DNA from: Kosakonia cowanii JCM 10956 = DSM 18146
Lineage (GTDB): Bacteria; Pseudomonadota; Gammaproteobacteria; Enterobacterales; Enterobacteriaceae
NCBI RefSeq assembly: GCF_001975225.1
Contig: NZ_CP019445.1
Span: 806,001-870,000 of the forward strand
Reading direction: 5' to 3'
DNA: 64,000 nt
The notes beneath the pieces are model-generated. The model saw nothing but the letters and a program-made list of their open reading frames with translations, ran no database searches and was not told where the DNA came from. Shown here piece by piece: positions 23,515 through 34,447 of the stretch. Position numbers and translations under genes: made by a program. Every line of letters begins with the position of its first letter. Position 1 is the first letter of the stretch.

Positions 23515-24588
23515 TTAAAACGGGGACGCTTCGGCGCCCCGTTTTGCTACCGACTGACGCTCAACCATCGTGCAGGCCAGCTCAATCCGCCGCGGGGTTT
23601 CAACGCTGCCGGCAATCATATCCTGCAACAGCTCCAGCGCGAGGGTGCCCATCTCCTGCACCGGCAGATGCACCGTGGTCAGCGCCGGGGAAGCAAACTC
23701 CGCCTGCGGCAGATCGTTCATGCCGACCACCGACACCGCCTCCGGCACGCCGATGCCCAGTTTTGTCAGCCCCTGCATCGCCCCCAGCGCCAGCGAATCA
23801 TTGGCACACAGAATTGCGGTATGCGGGTGTTTCCCCTTCGCAAACCACGCCATCACCGCCTGCTCGGCCAGCTCCGGCAGCCAGTCGGTCACGGTGAGAA
23901 TATCGCCCTCGTCGCAGGAGAGGTGCGCATCGCGCATCGCTTCCCGCCACCCCTCTTCCCGCTGCGTAATGGTGCGCCGACCAGGATGGGTAAGAAACAG
24001 AATATGCTGGTGCCCGTGGGCAATCAGATAGTCGCAGGCCATGCGGGTGGCAGAGCGGTTGCAGGGCAGCACGCTGGAGAGGCGCATCAGCGGATCTTCG
24101 CTGTTAACCAGCACCGCCGGTTTGCGCAGCCCGGCCACGGCGGTGAGAAAACCGGGGTCATCCACCGTTAACGCCAGCACGCCGCCGATGTCGGGTTCGC
24201 TCAGCAGCGCCTGCAAGGCCGGGTCATCCTGGCCGCTCAGGGCATGGGTCGTCAGCTCGACGCCGAGCACTTTTGCCCGCTCTTTTAACCCTTGCAGTAC
24301 ATACCAGCTGAACTGATAGCGGTTGTAATCGAGCATCGCCGCCTGCGACACCGCCAGCACAATACGCGTGCCGCCAATCTCCTGGGCCGGTGTGTAACGC
24401 ATGGCGCGAGCGACCTCCTGAATGCGGGCGCGCAGCGTCTCGCTTACTCCCTTCTCGCCCGAGAGCGCGCGCGAAACGGTGCTAAGCGACGTGCCGCAGC
24501 GGGTAGCGATATCCTCCAGCCGCACGCGGCGATAAGCGGCGTCGCTCTGCTCATCATCGGGTTTATGCGAAACCATACTTGCGTCCAT
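23515..24588 (-). CDS. LacI/GalR-family transcriptional regulator of the uronate cassette
   Basis: 357 residues. The N-terminal helix-turn-helix with hinge is RVRLEDIATRCGTSLSTVSRALSGEKGVSE (about 21-50), followed by a periplasmic-binding-protein-like effector domain (GVLALTVDDPGF, AILCANDSLALGAMQGL, VSVVGMNDLPQAEFASPALTTVHLP). The start at 24588 puts AGAAGG directly against the ATG, so Met5 (ATG at 24576) is a real alternative. Position next to the GH105/831-residue/MFS genes suggests it controls them, with an oligosaccharide or its product as effector. No cognate operator is certain. Confidence 0.88.
   Translation of the reverse strand: MDASMVSHKPDDEQSDAAYRRVRLEDIATRCGTSLSTVSRALSGEKGVSETLRARIQEVARAMRYTPAQEIGGTRIVLAVSQAAMLDYNRYQFSWYVLQGLKERAKVLGVELTTHALSGQDDPALQALLSEPDIGGVLALTVDDPGFLTAVAGLRKPAVLVNSEDPLMRLSSVLPCNRSATRMACDYLIAHGHQHILFLTHPGRRTITQREEGWREAMRDAHLSCDEGDILTVTDWLPELAEQAVMAWFAKGKHPHTAILCANDSLALGAMQGLTKLGIGVPEAVSVVGMNDLPQAEFASPALTTVHLPVQEMGTLALELLQDMIAGSVETPRRIELACTMVERQSVAKRGAEASPF
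23517..23545. terminator. Bidirectional terminator between MFS and LacI-type genes
   Basis: AAAACGGGG and CCCCGTTTT flank an inner CGC-TTCG-GCG stem, giving a symmetric hairpin with A-run and T-run on its two sides. It lies 13 bp after the MFS stop and overlaps the last ten codons of the convergent regulator gene, so both transcripts can end on the same DNA. Confidence 0.85.
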
Positions 24589-24697
24589 CCTTCTGCCGGT
24601 TCGAAGGCATCAGCATGGCATTTACATAAAGGGTGTCAATAAGTTGGAGAGAGGGAGGTGGAGAAATGAGAGGCGCGTCGTTTTCGCGACAGCAAAG

Positions 24698-24734
24698 GAA
24701 AGAAACGCTCCCCGACACTCGTGCGCCGGGGAGC
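24698..24734 (-). terminator. Probable terminator of gltP
   Basis: On the minus strand, nine bases after the gltP stop: GCTCCCCG, an eleven-base loop, CGGGGAGC, then GTTTCTTTCC. The stem is strong and the T-tract is interrupted, so termination is likely but may be incomplete. Confidence 0.7.
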
Positions 24735-24743
24735 CTGCGCCGG

Positions 24744-26057
24744 TTACTGCCCGGCGGTTTTATCAAATTTACCCAGCATTTCGCGCTCGTAGGCCTGCGC
24801 TTTTTTGCGGTCAAACTGGTGTTCCCACTTGGCGATCACCAGCACCGCCAGCGCATTGCCGACCACGTTCAGCGCGGTACGCGCCATATCGAGGATACGG
24901 TCAACACCGGCGATAAACGCCAGCCCTTCCAGCGGAATACCGACGCTACCAAGGGTCGCCAGCAGCACCACAAACGACACGCCCGGCACACCGGCGATGC
25001 CTTTCGAGGTCACCATCAGCGTCAGCACGAGGACGATCTCCTGCCACAGCGACAGGTCGATACCATAAAGCTGGGCGATAAAGATTGCCGCGATGCTCTG
25101 GTAAAGCGTCGAGCCATCGAGGTTAAAGGAGTAACCGGTCGGCACCACGAAACTGGTGATCGACGGCGGCGCGCCGTAGGCTTCCATCTTTTCGATAATG
25201 CGCGGCAGCACGCTTTCCGAGCTGGCGGTGGAGTAAGCCAGAATCAGCTCATCCTTCAGGATGCGGATTAGAGTCCAGACGCTCAGCCCGCAGACACGCG
25301 CCACCAGACCCAACACCACCAGCGCAAAGAAGATAATCGCGACATAAACGAGGATCACCAGCTTCGCCAGCGGCCAGAGCGAGGCGAAACCAAAGTTGGC
25401 GACCGTCACCGAAATCAGCGCGAAGACGCCAACCGGCGCGTAACGCATCACCATATGGGTGACTTTAAACATGGTTTCGGAAATGGAGCGGAAGACGGTT
25501 ACCAGCGGTTCGCGGTGCGTTGCCGGCAGCGACGAGAGACCCAGGCCAAACAGCACCGAGAAGAAGATAATCGGCAGCATGTCGCCTTTCGCCATCGACG
25601 CGATAATGTTGGTCGGCACCAGCGACAGGATGGTTCCCATCAGACCGTGAGCGTGGCTCTGCACGTCCGCAGTGGTGCTTTGGTATTTCGAAATATCCAC
25701 CGTGGCCAGCTGCGACATATCAATGCCCGCGCCCGGCTGGAAGACGTTGGCCAGCGTAATGCCGAGCACAATCGCAACCGTAGTGATCACTTCGAAATAG
25801 ATAATGGTTTTCGCGCCGATTCGACCAAGCTGCTTCGCGTCGCCAACGCCTGCAATACCCACCACCAGCGTGGAGATCACAATCGGCACCACGATCATTT
25901 TGATCAGATGAATAAAGATATCGCCCGCCGGAGACAGGAAATTCGCAATCAGCCATTCGCGGCTATCGCTCTGATAATGCAAGTAACTACCCAGAAGAAT
26001 ACCCAGCACCAGAGCCAGCAATATCTGCCAGGCCAGGCTGATTTTCATATTTTTCAT
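24744..26057 (-). CDS. gltP: Proton/glutamate-aspartate symporter
   Basis: 437 residues from the ATG at 26057 (MKNMKISLAWQILLALVLGILLG), aligned with E. coli GltP; in-frame ATGs upstream at 26069 and beyond lack family support. Dicarboxylate/amino-acid:cation symporter of the inner membrane. The substrate-binding core is seen: STASSESVLPRIIEKMEAYG (serine-rich hairpin), VPTGYSFNLDGSTLYQ (NMDG-like motif) and SKGIAGVPGVSFVVL. In E. coli gltP follows the nrf operon; here no nrf genes are present and gltP is directly divergent from acs. Confidence 0.96.
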   Translation of the reverse strand: MKNMKISLAWQILLALVLGILLGSYLHYQSDSREWLIANFLSPAGDIFIHLIKMIVVPIVISTLVVGIAGVGDAKQLGRIGAKTIIYFEVITTVAIVLGITLANVFQPGAGIDMSQLATVDISKYQSTTADVQSHAHGLMGTILSLVPTNIIASMAKGDMLPIIFFSVLFGLGLSSLPATHREPLVTVFRSISETMFKVTHMVMRYAPVGVFALISVTVANFGFASLWPLAKLVILVYVAIIFFALVVLGLVARVCGLSVWTLIRILKDELILAYSTASSESVLPRIIEKMEAYGAPPSITSFVVPTGYSFNLDGSTLYQSIAAIFIAQLYGIDLSLWQEIVLVLTLMVTSKGIAGVPGVSFVVLLATLGSVGIPLEGLAFIAGVDRILDMARTALNVVGNALAVLVIAKWEHQFDRKKAQAYEREMLGKFDKTAGQ

Positions 26058-26742
26058 CACTACAGACATCCTCAATGAAGCGCCATTCCATGCACAGGAA
26101 CGACACATACTGAAAGGGTATGATTTGCGTTGCACGGTATTGCGGGGGTTTTTAACGCGCATTATCAGTACCATTTGCAAGGTGTAACGCGCAACCCTAT
26201 AGCGGGAGGGGGTTTGACTGATTTTTTAAGGAAAAACCGTCTTTTATTCCAGTTATGAAAAATAACTACTTGTTATAGAAAACTTTTCACTCTGCGTAAT
26301 TCCAATATTTAACTTTGGAAATTAATACACTGAAATTGTTCGGTTGCGCACTTTTTAATCATCAGAAATGTCGTACAACCGATCCCACACCGAAATTTCC
26401 ACTGCCATTTTCTATTTAAAGAGTGAATAATCCATGACGAAAATTATTAAGAGCCTATTGGTTCAGTGGTTTATTTTCAGGTGCTTACGCTTGTTCACCT
26501 TTTATCCAGCAAATAGCACGGTAATCAAATCGCCTTATTCCATAACGTACTGTTATGAAGGAGATTTCTCTCTCCGCGTGCTTTTTAGCGCCTTTCAGGT
26601 TCGGCACAAACGGTTTTGCCAATTTGCAGTTGCGTTGCCTAATGCGTGATCTATCGCGCAAATAATAAACAAAGCAGGCAAAGGCCCTACAATTAACGTT
26701 CTTGTGACATATTATTAACATCTTACAAGGAGAGCAACCGCC
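26058..26742. other. 685-bp intergenic region between divergent gltP and acs
   Basis: AT-rich region with no convincing gene. A 71-codon frame at 26434-26649 has no clear ribosome-binding site and an unremarkable composition, and I leave it out. The part next to acs (26641-26742) contains GCGTGATCTATCGCGCAAAT, which resembles a degenerate CRP site and is similar to the E. coli acs upstream sequence as I remember it; acs is known to be CRP-activated there. The nrfABCDEFG operon that occupies this place in E. coli is absent. Confidence 0.6.
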
Positions 26743-28701
26743 ATGAGCCAAATACATAAACACGATATTCCCGCGAACATTGCGGAGCGTTGCCTGATCG
26801 ATCCACAGCAGTATGAAGCCAAATATCAGCAGTCCGTTAGCGACCCGGAGACCTTCTGGGGCGAAGAGGGCAAAATCCTCGACTGGATGAAACCCTACAC
26901 CACCGTTAAGAACACCTCTTTCGCGCCCGGCAATATCTCCATCAACTGGTATCAGGATGGCACCCTGAACCTGGCCGCGAACTGTCTCGATCGCCATCTC
27001 GCCGAACGCGGCGACCAGCCGGCGATTATCTGGGAAGGCGATGACGCCAGCCAGAGCAAAACCATTACCTATCGCGAACTGCACCGCGATGTCTGCCGCT
27101 TTGCCAACGTGCTGGTGGATCTGGGCATTAAAAAAGGCGATGTGGTAGCGATCTATATGCCGATGGTGCCGGAAGCGGCGGTGGCGATGCTCGCCTGCGC
27201 ACGTATTGGCGCGGTTCACTCGGTGATTTTTGGCGGTTTCTCGCCGGAAGCGGTTGCCGGGCGCATTATCGACTCCAGCTCGCGCTTAGTGATCACCGCC
27301 GATGAGGGCGTCCGCGCCGGGCGCGCGATCCCGCTGAAGAAGAACGTCGATGACGCGCTGAAAAACCCCAACGTGAAGAGCGTTGAACATGTGGTGGTAT
27401 TCAAGCGCACCGGCGGCAATATCGAGTGGCATGAAGGGCGCGATCTCTGGTGGAGCGATTTAACCGCGACTGCCCGCGATGAGCATCAGCCTGTGGAAGT
27501 GGGCGCGGAAGATCCGCTCTTTATCCTCTACACCTCCGGTTCGACCGGCAAACCAAAAGGCGTCTTGCACACCACCGGCGGCTATCTGGTCTATGCGGCA
27601 ACCACCTTTAAATATGTTTTTGATTACCATCCGGGCGACGTCTACTGGTGTACGGCGGATGTTGGCTGGGTCACCGGCCACAGCTACCTGCTCTACGGCC
27701 CACTGGCCTGTGGTGCCATCACGTTGATGTTTGAAGGGGTGCCGAACTGGCCGACACCGGCGCGCATGAGCCAGGTGGTGGATAAGCATAAGGTCAATAT
27801 CCTCTACACCGCGCCGACGGCGATCCGCGCCCTGATGGCGGAAGGAGATAAAGCGATTACCGGCACCGACCGCTCTTCGCTGCGCATTTTGGGTTCCGTC
27901 GGCGAGCCAATCAACCCGGAAGCCTGGGAGTGGTACTGGTCGAAAATCGGTAACGGCAAATGCCCGGTGATGGATACCTGGTGGCAGACGGAAACCGGCG
28001 GTTTTATGATCACCCCGCTGCCCGGCGCAACCCGGTTGAAGGCCGGTTCCGCCACGCGCCCCTTCTTTGGCGTACAGCCTGCGCTGGTTGATAACGAAGG
28101 CAATGCGCTTGAGGGCGCGACCGAAGGCAACCTGGTGATCACCGACTCGTGGCCGGGCCAGGCGCGAACGCTGTTTGGCGATCACGATCGCTTCGAGCAG
28201 ACCTACTTCTCCACCTTTAAAAATATGTACTTCAGCGGCGACGGCGCGCGCCGGGATGAGGATGGCTACTACTGGATCACCGGGCGCGTGGACGATGTGC
28301 TCAACGTCTCCGGCCACCGTCTCGGCACGGCGGAAATTGAGTCGGCGCTGGTGTCGCACCCGAAAATCGCCGAAGCGGCGGTGGTCGGTATTCCGCACAA
28401 TATCAAAGGCCAGGCGATCTACGCTTACGTGACGCTCAATCACGGCGAAGAGCCGTCGCCGGAGCTCTATACCGATGTGCGGAACTGGGTGCGTAAAGAG
28501 ATTGGCCCGCTGGCGACGCCGGATGTGCTGCACTGGACCGACTCGCTGCCGAAAACCCGCTCCGGCAAGATCATGCGCCGCATTTTGCGCAAGATTGCCG
28601 CCGGCGATACCAGCAACCTCGGCGATACCTCAACCCTCGCCGATCCGGGCGTAGTGGAGAAACTGCTCGAAGAGAAGCAGTCCATTACGATGCCGTCGTA
28701 A
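26743..28701 (+). CDS. acs: Acetyl-CoA synthetase
   Basis: 652 residues, the E. coli Acs length. Converts acetate, ATP and CoA to acetyl-CoA via acetyl-AMP. Adenylate-forming enzyme motifs: [17 protein letters not shown] (P-loop) near residue 265, [10 protein letters not shown] near 411, [18 protein letters not shown] near 500, and the C-terminal [17 protein letters not shown] with Lys609, the lysine known to be inactivated by acetylation. Start: ACAAGGAGAG nine bases upstream. First gene of acs-yjcH-actP, with a REP array between acs and yjcH that may set the expression ratio. Confidence 0.98.
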   Translation: MSQIHKHDIPANIAERCLIDPQQYEAKYQQSVSDPETFWGEEGKILDWMKPYTTVKNTSFAPGNISINWYQDGTLNLAANCLDRHLAERGDQPAIIWEGDDASQSKTITYRELHRDVCRFANVLVDLGIKKGDVVAIYMPMVPEAAVAMLACARIGAVHSVIFGGFSPEAVAGRIIDSSSRLVITADEGVRAGRAIPLKKNVDDALKNPNVKSVEHVVVFKRTGGNIEWHEGRDLWWSDLTATARDEHQPVEVGAEDPLFILYTSGSTGKPKGVLHTTGGYLVYAATTFKYVFDYHPGDVYWCTADVGWVTGHSYLLYGPLACGAITLMFEGVPNWPTPARMSQVVDKHKVNILYTAPTAIRALMAEGDKAITGTDRSSLRILGSVGEPINPEAWEWYWSKIGNGKCPVMDTWWQTETGGFMITPLPGATRLKAGSATRPFFGVQPALVDNEGNALEGATEGNLVITDSWPGQARTLFGDHDRFEQTYFSTFKNMYFSGDGARRDEDGYYWITGRVDDVLNVSGHRLGTAEIESALVSHPKIAEAAVVGIPHNIKGQAIYAYVTLNHGEEPSPELYTDVRNWVRKEIGPLATPDVLHWTDSLPKTRSGKIMRRILRKIAAGDTSNLGDTSTLADPGVVEKLLEEKQSITMPS

Positions 28702-28707
28702 CCCTGG

Positions 28708-28843
28708 GCCGGATGCGCTGGACGTCGTTATCCGGCTGGCTTTGAAGATAATCATTACGCCGGATGGCGGCTGACGCCCTATCCGGCCTACATAAGCCCG
28801 TGCGGGTTGTAGGCCGGATAAGAGGCGTTACGTCGCCATCCGG
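28708..28843. repeat. REP/BIME between acs and yjcH
   Basis: Three REP units of alternating orientation (GCCGGATGCGC, GCCGGATGGCGGCTGACGCC, GTAGGCCGGATAAGAGGCG with CCATCCGGC). They lie within the acs-yjcH-actP transcription unit, where such structures usually protect the upstream message from 3' exonucleases. Confidence 0.85.
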
Positions 28844-28878
28844 CAAAGAAAGCCCCTATAAACCTCTGGAGACCTGCG

Positions 28879-30836
<1,958 letters not shown>

Positions 30837-30847
30837 CCTCCCTCTCT

Positions 30848-30869
30848 CCCCGGCCACTTTTGGCCGGGG
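30848..30869 (+). terminator. Terminator-like hairpin after actP
   Basis: CCCCGGCC, ACTTTT loop, GGCCGGGG: a strong 8-bp GC stem. Only a poor T-tract follows (ATCACACTTTCCCC), so it may be a Rho-assisted or mRNA-protecting end rather than a classical terminator. Confidence 0.6.
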
Positions 30870-30983
30870 ATCACACTTTCCCCTCTCTGCCATAGGCATA
30901 TTTCGCCATCGCGCTACAGTAACCTCATCGAATTGAAACAACGTTCCATTAATTCAGCAAGTCAATTCATAAGAGAGGATGCG

Positions 30984-32291
30984 ATGAAGAGCTATGCGTT
31001 AGTGGGCACGGGCGGGCGTGCCGGTTTGTACATTTCCGCCATTGGCGGCCAGTGGAGAGAGAATGCCCGCATGGTGGCGTTCTGCGATACCAACCAGACG
31101 CGGATGGATTACGCCAACCAGCTGTTAATGCAGGAGGGCGCGGCCTCCGTTCCCACCTGGCAGGCGGCGCAGTTTGAGGCGATGATCCGCGAAACGCAGC
31201 CCGATACGATTATCGTCACCACCATGGACAGAACCCACGATGACTATATCGTGCGTGCCCTGCGCGCGGGCTGTGATGTGATCACCGAAAAACCGATGAC
31301 CATCGACGAGACGCGCGCGCTGCGTATTCTTGATGCCATTGAAGAGACCGGCAAAACCGTGCGCGTGGCCTTCAACTATCGCTATGCGCCGCACCACAGC
31401 AAAGTGCGTGAACTGCTGATGAACAACACCATCGGCGAGGTCTACTCGGTGCATTTTGAGTGGCTGCTCAATACCGAACATGGCGCGGACTACTTCCGCC
31501 GCTGGCACCGGGAGAAGCGCAACAGCGGCGGCCTGCTGGTGCATAAATCGACTCACCATTTCGATCTGATGAACTTCTGGCTCGACAGCTTCCCACTGCG
31601 GGTCTACGCCGAGGGCGGCCTGCGCTTTTACGGCAAAGAGAATGCCGAAAAGCGCGGCGTGACGCACTTCTACCCGCGCACGCACGGCTATGCCGCTGCC
31701 CAGGACGATCCGTTTGCGCTGCATATGGCCGACAACCCGCAGTTAAAAGCGCTCTATCTTGATGCGGAACATGAGGATAACTACTGGCGCGATCAGAGCG
31801 TGTTCAGCGACGGCATCACCATTGAAGATACGATGTCGGTGCTGGTGAAGTACCAGAATCAGTGCCAGCTGACCTACTCGCTCAACACCTATCTGCCGTG
31901 GGAAGGGCTGAACGTGGTGTTTAACGGCAGCCTCGGGCGGCTGGAGATGAAAATCGTCGAGAAATCCTATGTGAACGCGGGCGGCGAGCGCGCGAATGAG
32001 GGGAGCCTGACTTCGTGTGATATCACCGTTTTCCCGATGTTTGCCGCGCCGTGGAAAGCGGAGTTTACCCTCGGCGAAGGCGGGCACGGCGGCGGGGATA
32101 ACGCAATGCTGGCGGATCTGTTTGGCACACCGGAGCATGATCCATTGCAACGCGCAGCCGATCACCGCGCGGGGGCGATGTCGATATTGACCGGCATTGC
32201 GGGCAATATCTCTCTCCAGCAGCAGCGGCCGGTCAATTTCAACGAGTTTGAGTTGGTCGCGCGGTTGAAGAAGGCGGCGCACCACGCATAA
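30984..32291 (+). CDS. Gfo/Idh/MocA-family NAD(P)-dependent oxidoreductase
   Basis: 435 residues from the ATG at 30984, preceded by AAGAGAGGA. The Rossmann N-terminus SYALVGTGGRAGLYISAIGG is followed by the family motif DVITEKPMTIDE with the catalytic Lys (about 100) and the FNYRYAPHHSKVRELL segment. HKSTHHFDLMNFWL (about 190) supplies the usual His. Such enzymes oxidise or reduce sugar derivatives; the substrate is not predictable. It occupies the place of yjcF of E. coli between actP and yjcE. Its last 32 codons have been duplicated downstream. Possible functional partner genes are not adjacent. Confidence 0.88.
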   Translation: MKSYALVGTGGRAGLYISAIGGQWRENARMVAFCDTNQTRMDYANQLLMQEGAASVPTWQAAQFEAMIRETQPDTIIVTTMDRTHDDYIVRALRAGCDVITEKPMTIDETRALRILDAIEETGKTVRVAFNYRYAPHHSKVRELLMNNTIGEVYSVHFEWLLNTEHGADYFRRWHREKRNSGGLLVHKSTHHFDLMNFWLDSFPLRVYAEGGLRFYGKENAEKRGVTHFYPRTHGYAAAQDDPFALHMADNPQLKALYLDAEHEDNYWRDQSVFSDGITIEDTMSVLVKYQNQCQLTYSLNTYLPWEGLNVVFNGSLGRLEMKIVEKSYVNAGGERANEGSLTSCDITVFPMFAAPWKAEFTLGEGGHGGGDNAMLADLFGTPEHDPLQRAADHRAGAMSILTGIAGNISLQQQRPVNFNEFELVARLKKAAHHA

Positions 32292-32570
32292 AGAGAGGTA
32301 TTGAAGCCGTTGAATGCCTGATGGCGCTACGCTTATCAGGCCTACGGGTTGGCATGATGCCTACGGTTTTGTAGGCCGGATAAGGCACAGCCGCCATTGC
32401 GGGCAATATCTCTCTCCAGCAGCAGCGGCCGGTCAATTTCAACGAGTTTGAGTTGGTCGCGCGGTTGAAGAAGGCGGCGCACCACGCATAAAGAGAGGCA
32501 TTGGAGCCGTTGAATGCCTGATGGCGCTACGCTTATCAGGCCTACGGGTTGGCATCATGCCTGCAGTTTT
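32195..32570 (+). repeat. Tandem duplication, 200-bp period, spanning a gene 3' end
   Basis: Bases 32195-32370 recur at 32395-32570 with five mismatches in 176; the first 104 bases of each copy are identical. Each copy carries the end of the Gfo/Idh reading frame, its stop codon and a REP-like segment. Inside the second copy a further 51-bp tandem repeat follows (32520-32570 and 32571-32621). The junction near 32391-32400 joins a REP end (GCCGCCAT) to codons of the gene, with only a few bases of shared sequence. Confidence 0.95.
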
Positions 32571-32654
32571 GATGGCGCTGCGCTTATCAGGCCTACGGGT
32601 TGGCATCATGCCTACGGTTTTGTAGGCCGGATAAGGCGCAGCCGCCATCCGGCA
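32316..32654. repeat. REP-like array between the Gfo/Idh gene and yjcE
   Basis: At least five REP-like units, several of the variant form GCCTGATGGCGCTACGCTTATCAGGCCTAC and ending with a standard GTAGGCCGGATAAGGCGCAGCCGCC-type unit. The units are interleaved with the 200-bp duplication described separately. They separate two convergent genes. Confidence 0.85.
32396..32491 (+). pseudogene. Duplicated C-terminal fragment of the Gfo/Idh gene
   Basis: These 96 bases encode the last 31 residues plus stop of the upstream oxidoreductase (IAGNISLQQQRPVNF onward to KKAAHHA), identical to the functional copy, but without a start or upstream coding sequence. It is a by-product of the tandem duplication and is not expected to be expressed as protein. 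Confidence 0.9.
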
Positions 32655-32666
32655 TTGCTGTCTTGC

Positions 32667-34313
32667 TTACTTGTTCTCGATCAGCAGCGCTTCCAGCAGA
32701 TCGAGGTCGTGCAGCATCTTTTGCAGCGTCTCGTTACTGATCTGCCGCGTGGCGCGCAGGTGATAAAGCTCAGCACGCTCCGAGCGCAGCGCCGCCAGGC
32801 GGAAGCGGCGTTCGAGGTTCTCCTCCTGCAGCGTGTTTTCCACATCATTGCGCCCATCGGCGCGGCGGCGCAGGTTACCAATCACCCGCGAACTCACCTC
32901 TGTCAGCAGTTGGGTATCGATATTCTCTTCGGTATCCGCTGCCAGGCGCTCTTCCATCTTCTGGATCGCCACAATCGCCACATCGGCGGTCGCCGCGCGC
33001 GCCATGCGCTCCTCTTTCTGTTGCTGGGCGTGGTCACGCACTTCGATACGCTGCAACAGCATCGGCAGGGCAATCACGCCGACAAACAGTGAAAAGAGGA
33101 TCACCCCGGCGGCGAGGAACACCAGCTCATAACGCGCCGGGAAGACATCGCCGGTCGGCAGCAGGAGCGGAATCGACAGTACACCGGCGAGGGTAATCGC
33201 CCCGCGCACACCGGCAAAGGTGGCAATCAGCAGCTCGCGGGTGCTCCATGCGCCAAACTCCATCGGCTTGTTGGTCAGGAAGCGACGGCTGAAATTCTTC
33301 ATCACCCACAGCCAGCCAAAACGCACCAGCATCAGCGCGGCGTAAATCAGCAGGATATCGGTAAACAGCATCCAGGTTTCGACATTGGGATCGGCTTCTG
33401 CCGCCACCAGCGAGGACTCCAGAATTCCTGGCAGTTGCAGGCCCAACAGCAGGAACACCATGCCGTTAAAGACAAACTCCAGCATCGACCAGGTGCTGTT
33501 TGCGCGCAGGCGCATCGCCAGCGGCGCGCTGCGCATCACGCCAGAGCGGGTGATGGTCATCCCGGCGGCGACGGCGGCAAGAATGCCGGAGAAGCCGATA
33601 TGCTCGGCAATCAGGTATGAGGCAAACGGCAGCAGGAACAGCAGCACGATTTGTGTGGCCGGTTCGTCCCCGCCCCAGCGGCTGAGGAAACGCAGCGAAC
33701 GGCCATAGAGCCAGCTGACGGCGAAACCGGCCAGCAGGCCGCCAATCGCCACTTTGAAGAACTCGACGGTGGCGCCGCCGACGGTAAAGACCATCGTGCC
33801 CATTGCCACGGCGACCGCGAACTTCAGCGACACCAGGCCGGAGGCGTCATTCATCAGCGCCTCACCCTGCAGGATGCCCATGATCTTTTTCGGGATGCGC
33901 CCTTCCCCGACGATGCCGGAGAGTGCCACAGCATCGGTTGGCGACAGCACCGCAGCCAGCGCAAAGGCGGGCACCAGCGGAATACCTGGCACCATCCAGT
34001 AAATTAAGAAGCCGATACCCACCACGGTGACCAGCACCAGCGCCAGCGCGAGGCCAAATATCTCGCGCCCGTGCTCAAGGAATTCGCGCGTCGGCGTTTT
34101 CCAGCCGTCGGCAAAGAGCAGCGGCGGAATAAACAGCACGAGGAAGAGTTCCGGGTCGAACTCAACGTGCAAACCGAAGGTCGGTAAGGCGAGTAACGCG
34201 CCGATGGCGATCTGCATCAGCGGTAAGGGGATTTGAAACGGCAGAACTCGAGTGATAACACCGGAGAGCGATACCACAAGGGTCATGATGAGAATGGTAA
34301 AGAAGATTTCCAT
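32667..34313 (-). CDS. yjcE: CPA1-family cation/proton antiporter YjcE
   Basis: 548 residues, one fewer than E. coli YjcE. About twelve membrane helices, with the ion-site segment ALSPTDAVALSGIVGEG and GEALMNDASGLVSLKFAVA typical of CPA1 Na+(K+)/H+ exchangers, and AGVRGAITLAGVLSIPLLLP late in the membrane domain. A charged, coiled-coil-prone cytoplasmic tail of about 130 residues ends in DLDLLEALLIENK. Inner membrane; physiological ion not established in E. coli. Separated from ghxP by a terminator, so independently transcribed. Confidence 0.96.
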   Translation of the reverse strand: MEIFFTILIMTLVVSLSGVITRVLPFQIPLPLMQIAIGALLALPTFGLHVEFDPELFLVLFIPPLLFADGWKTPTREFLEHGREIFGLALALVLVTVVGIGFLIYWMVPGIPLVPAFALAAVLSPTDAVALSGIVGEGRIPKKIMGILQGEALMNDASGLVSLKFAVAVAMGTMVFTVGGATVEFFKVAIGGLLAGFAVSWLYGRSLRFLSRWGGDEPATQIVLLFLLPFASYLIAEHIGFSGILAAVAAGMTITRSGVMRSAPLAMRLRANSTWSMLEFVFNGMVFLLLGLQLPGILESSLVAAEADPNVETWMLFTDILLIYAALMLVRFGWLWVMKNFSRRFLTNKPMEFGAWSTRELLIATFAGVRGAITLAGVLSIPLLLPTGDVFPARYELVFLAAGVILFSLFVGVIALPMLLQRIEVRDHAQQQKEERMARAATADVAIVAIQKMEERLAADTEENIDTQLLTEVSSRVIGNLRRRADGRNDVENTLQEENLERRFRLAALRSERAELYHLRATRQISNETLQKMLHDLDLLEALLIENK

Positions 34314-34401
34314 GCGTTCCCTGTTTGCAGTGTGTTGTTATACCCGCATCAGACCTGAGACGGGGCCTTTCAGCTTAACGCAAAGCAACCGGGCTGTGGG
34401 C

Positions 34402-34429
34402 AAAAAAATGGGCAACCGAAGTTGCCCAT
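34402..34429 (-). terminator. Rho-independent terminator of ghxP
   Basis: On the minus strand: ATGGGCAAC, TTCG, GTTGCCCAT, then seven T residues. Begins 18 bp after the ghxP stop codon. Confidence 0.95.
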
Positions 34430-34447
34430 TGTCCGAATGTTTAATGA

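Noticed and set aside
26434..26649. 71-codon frame in the gltP-acs gap
   Set aside because: No good ribosome-binding site, no recognisable similarity, and it lies in a promoter-type region.
27460..28533. 357-codon minus-strand frame inside acs
   Set aside because: Antisense shadow of acs with biased composition; no independent support.
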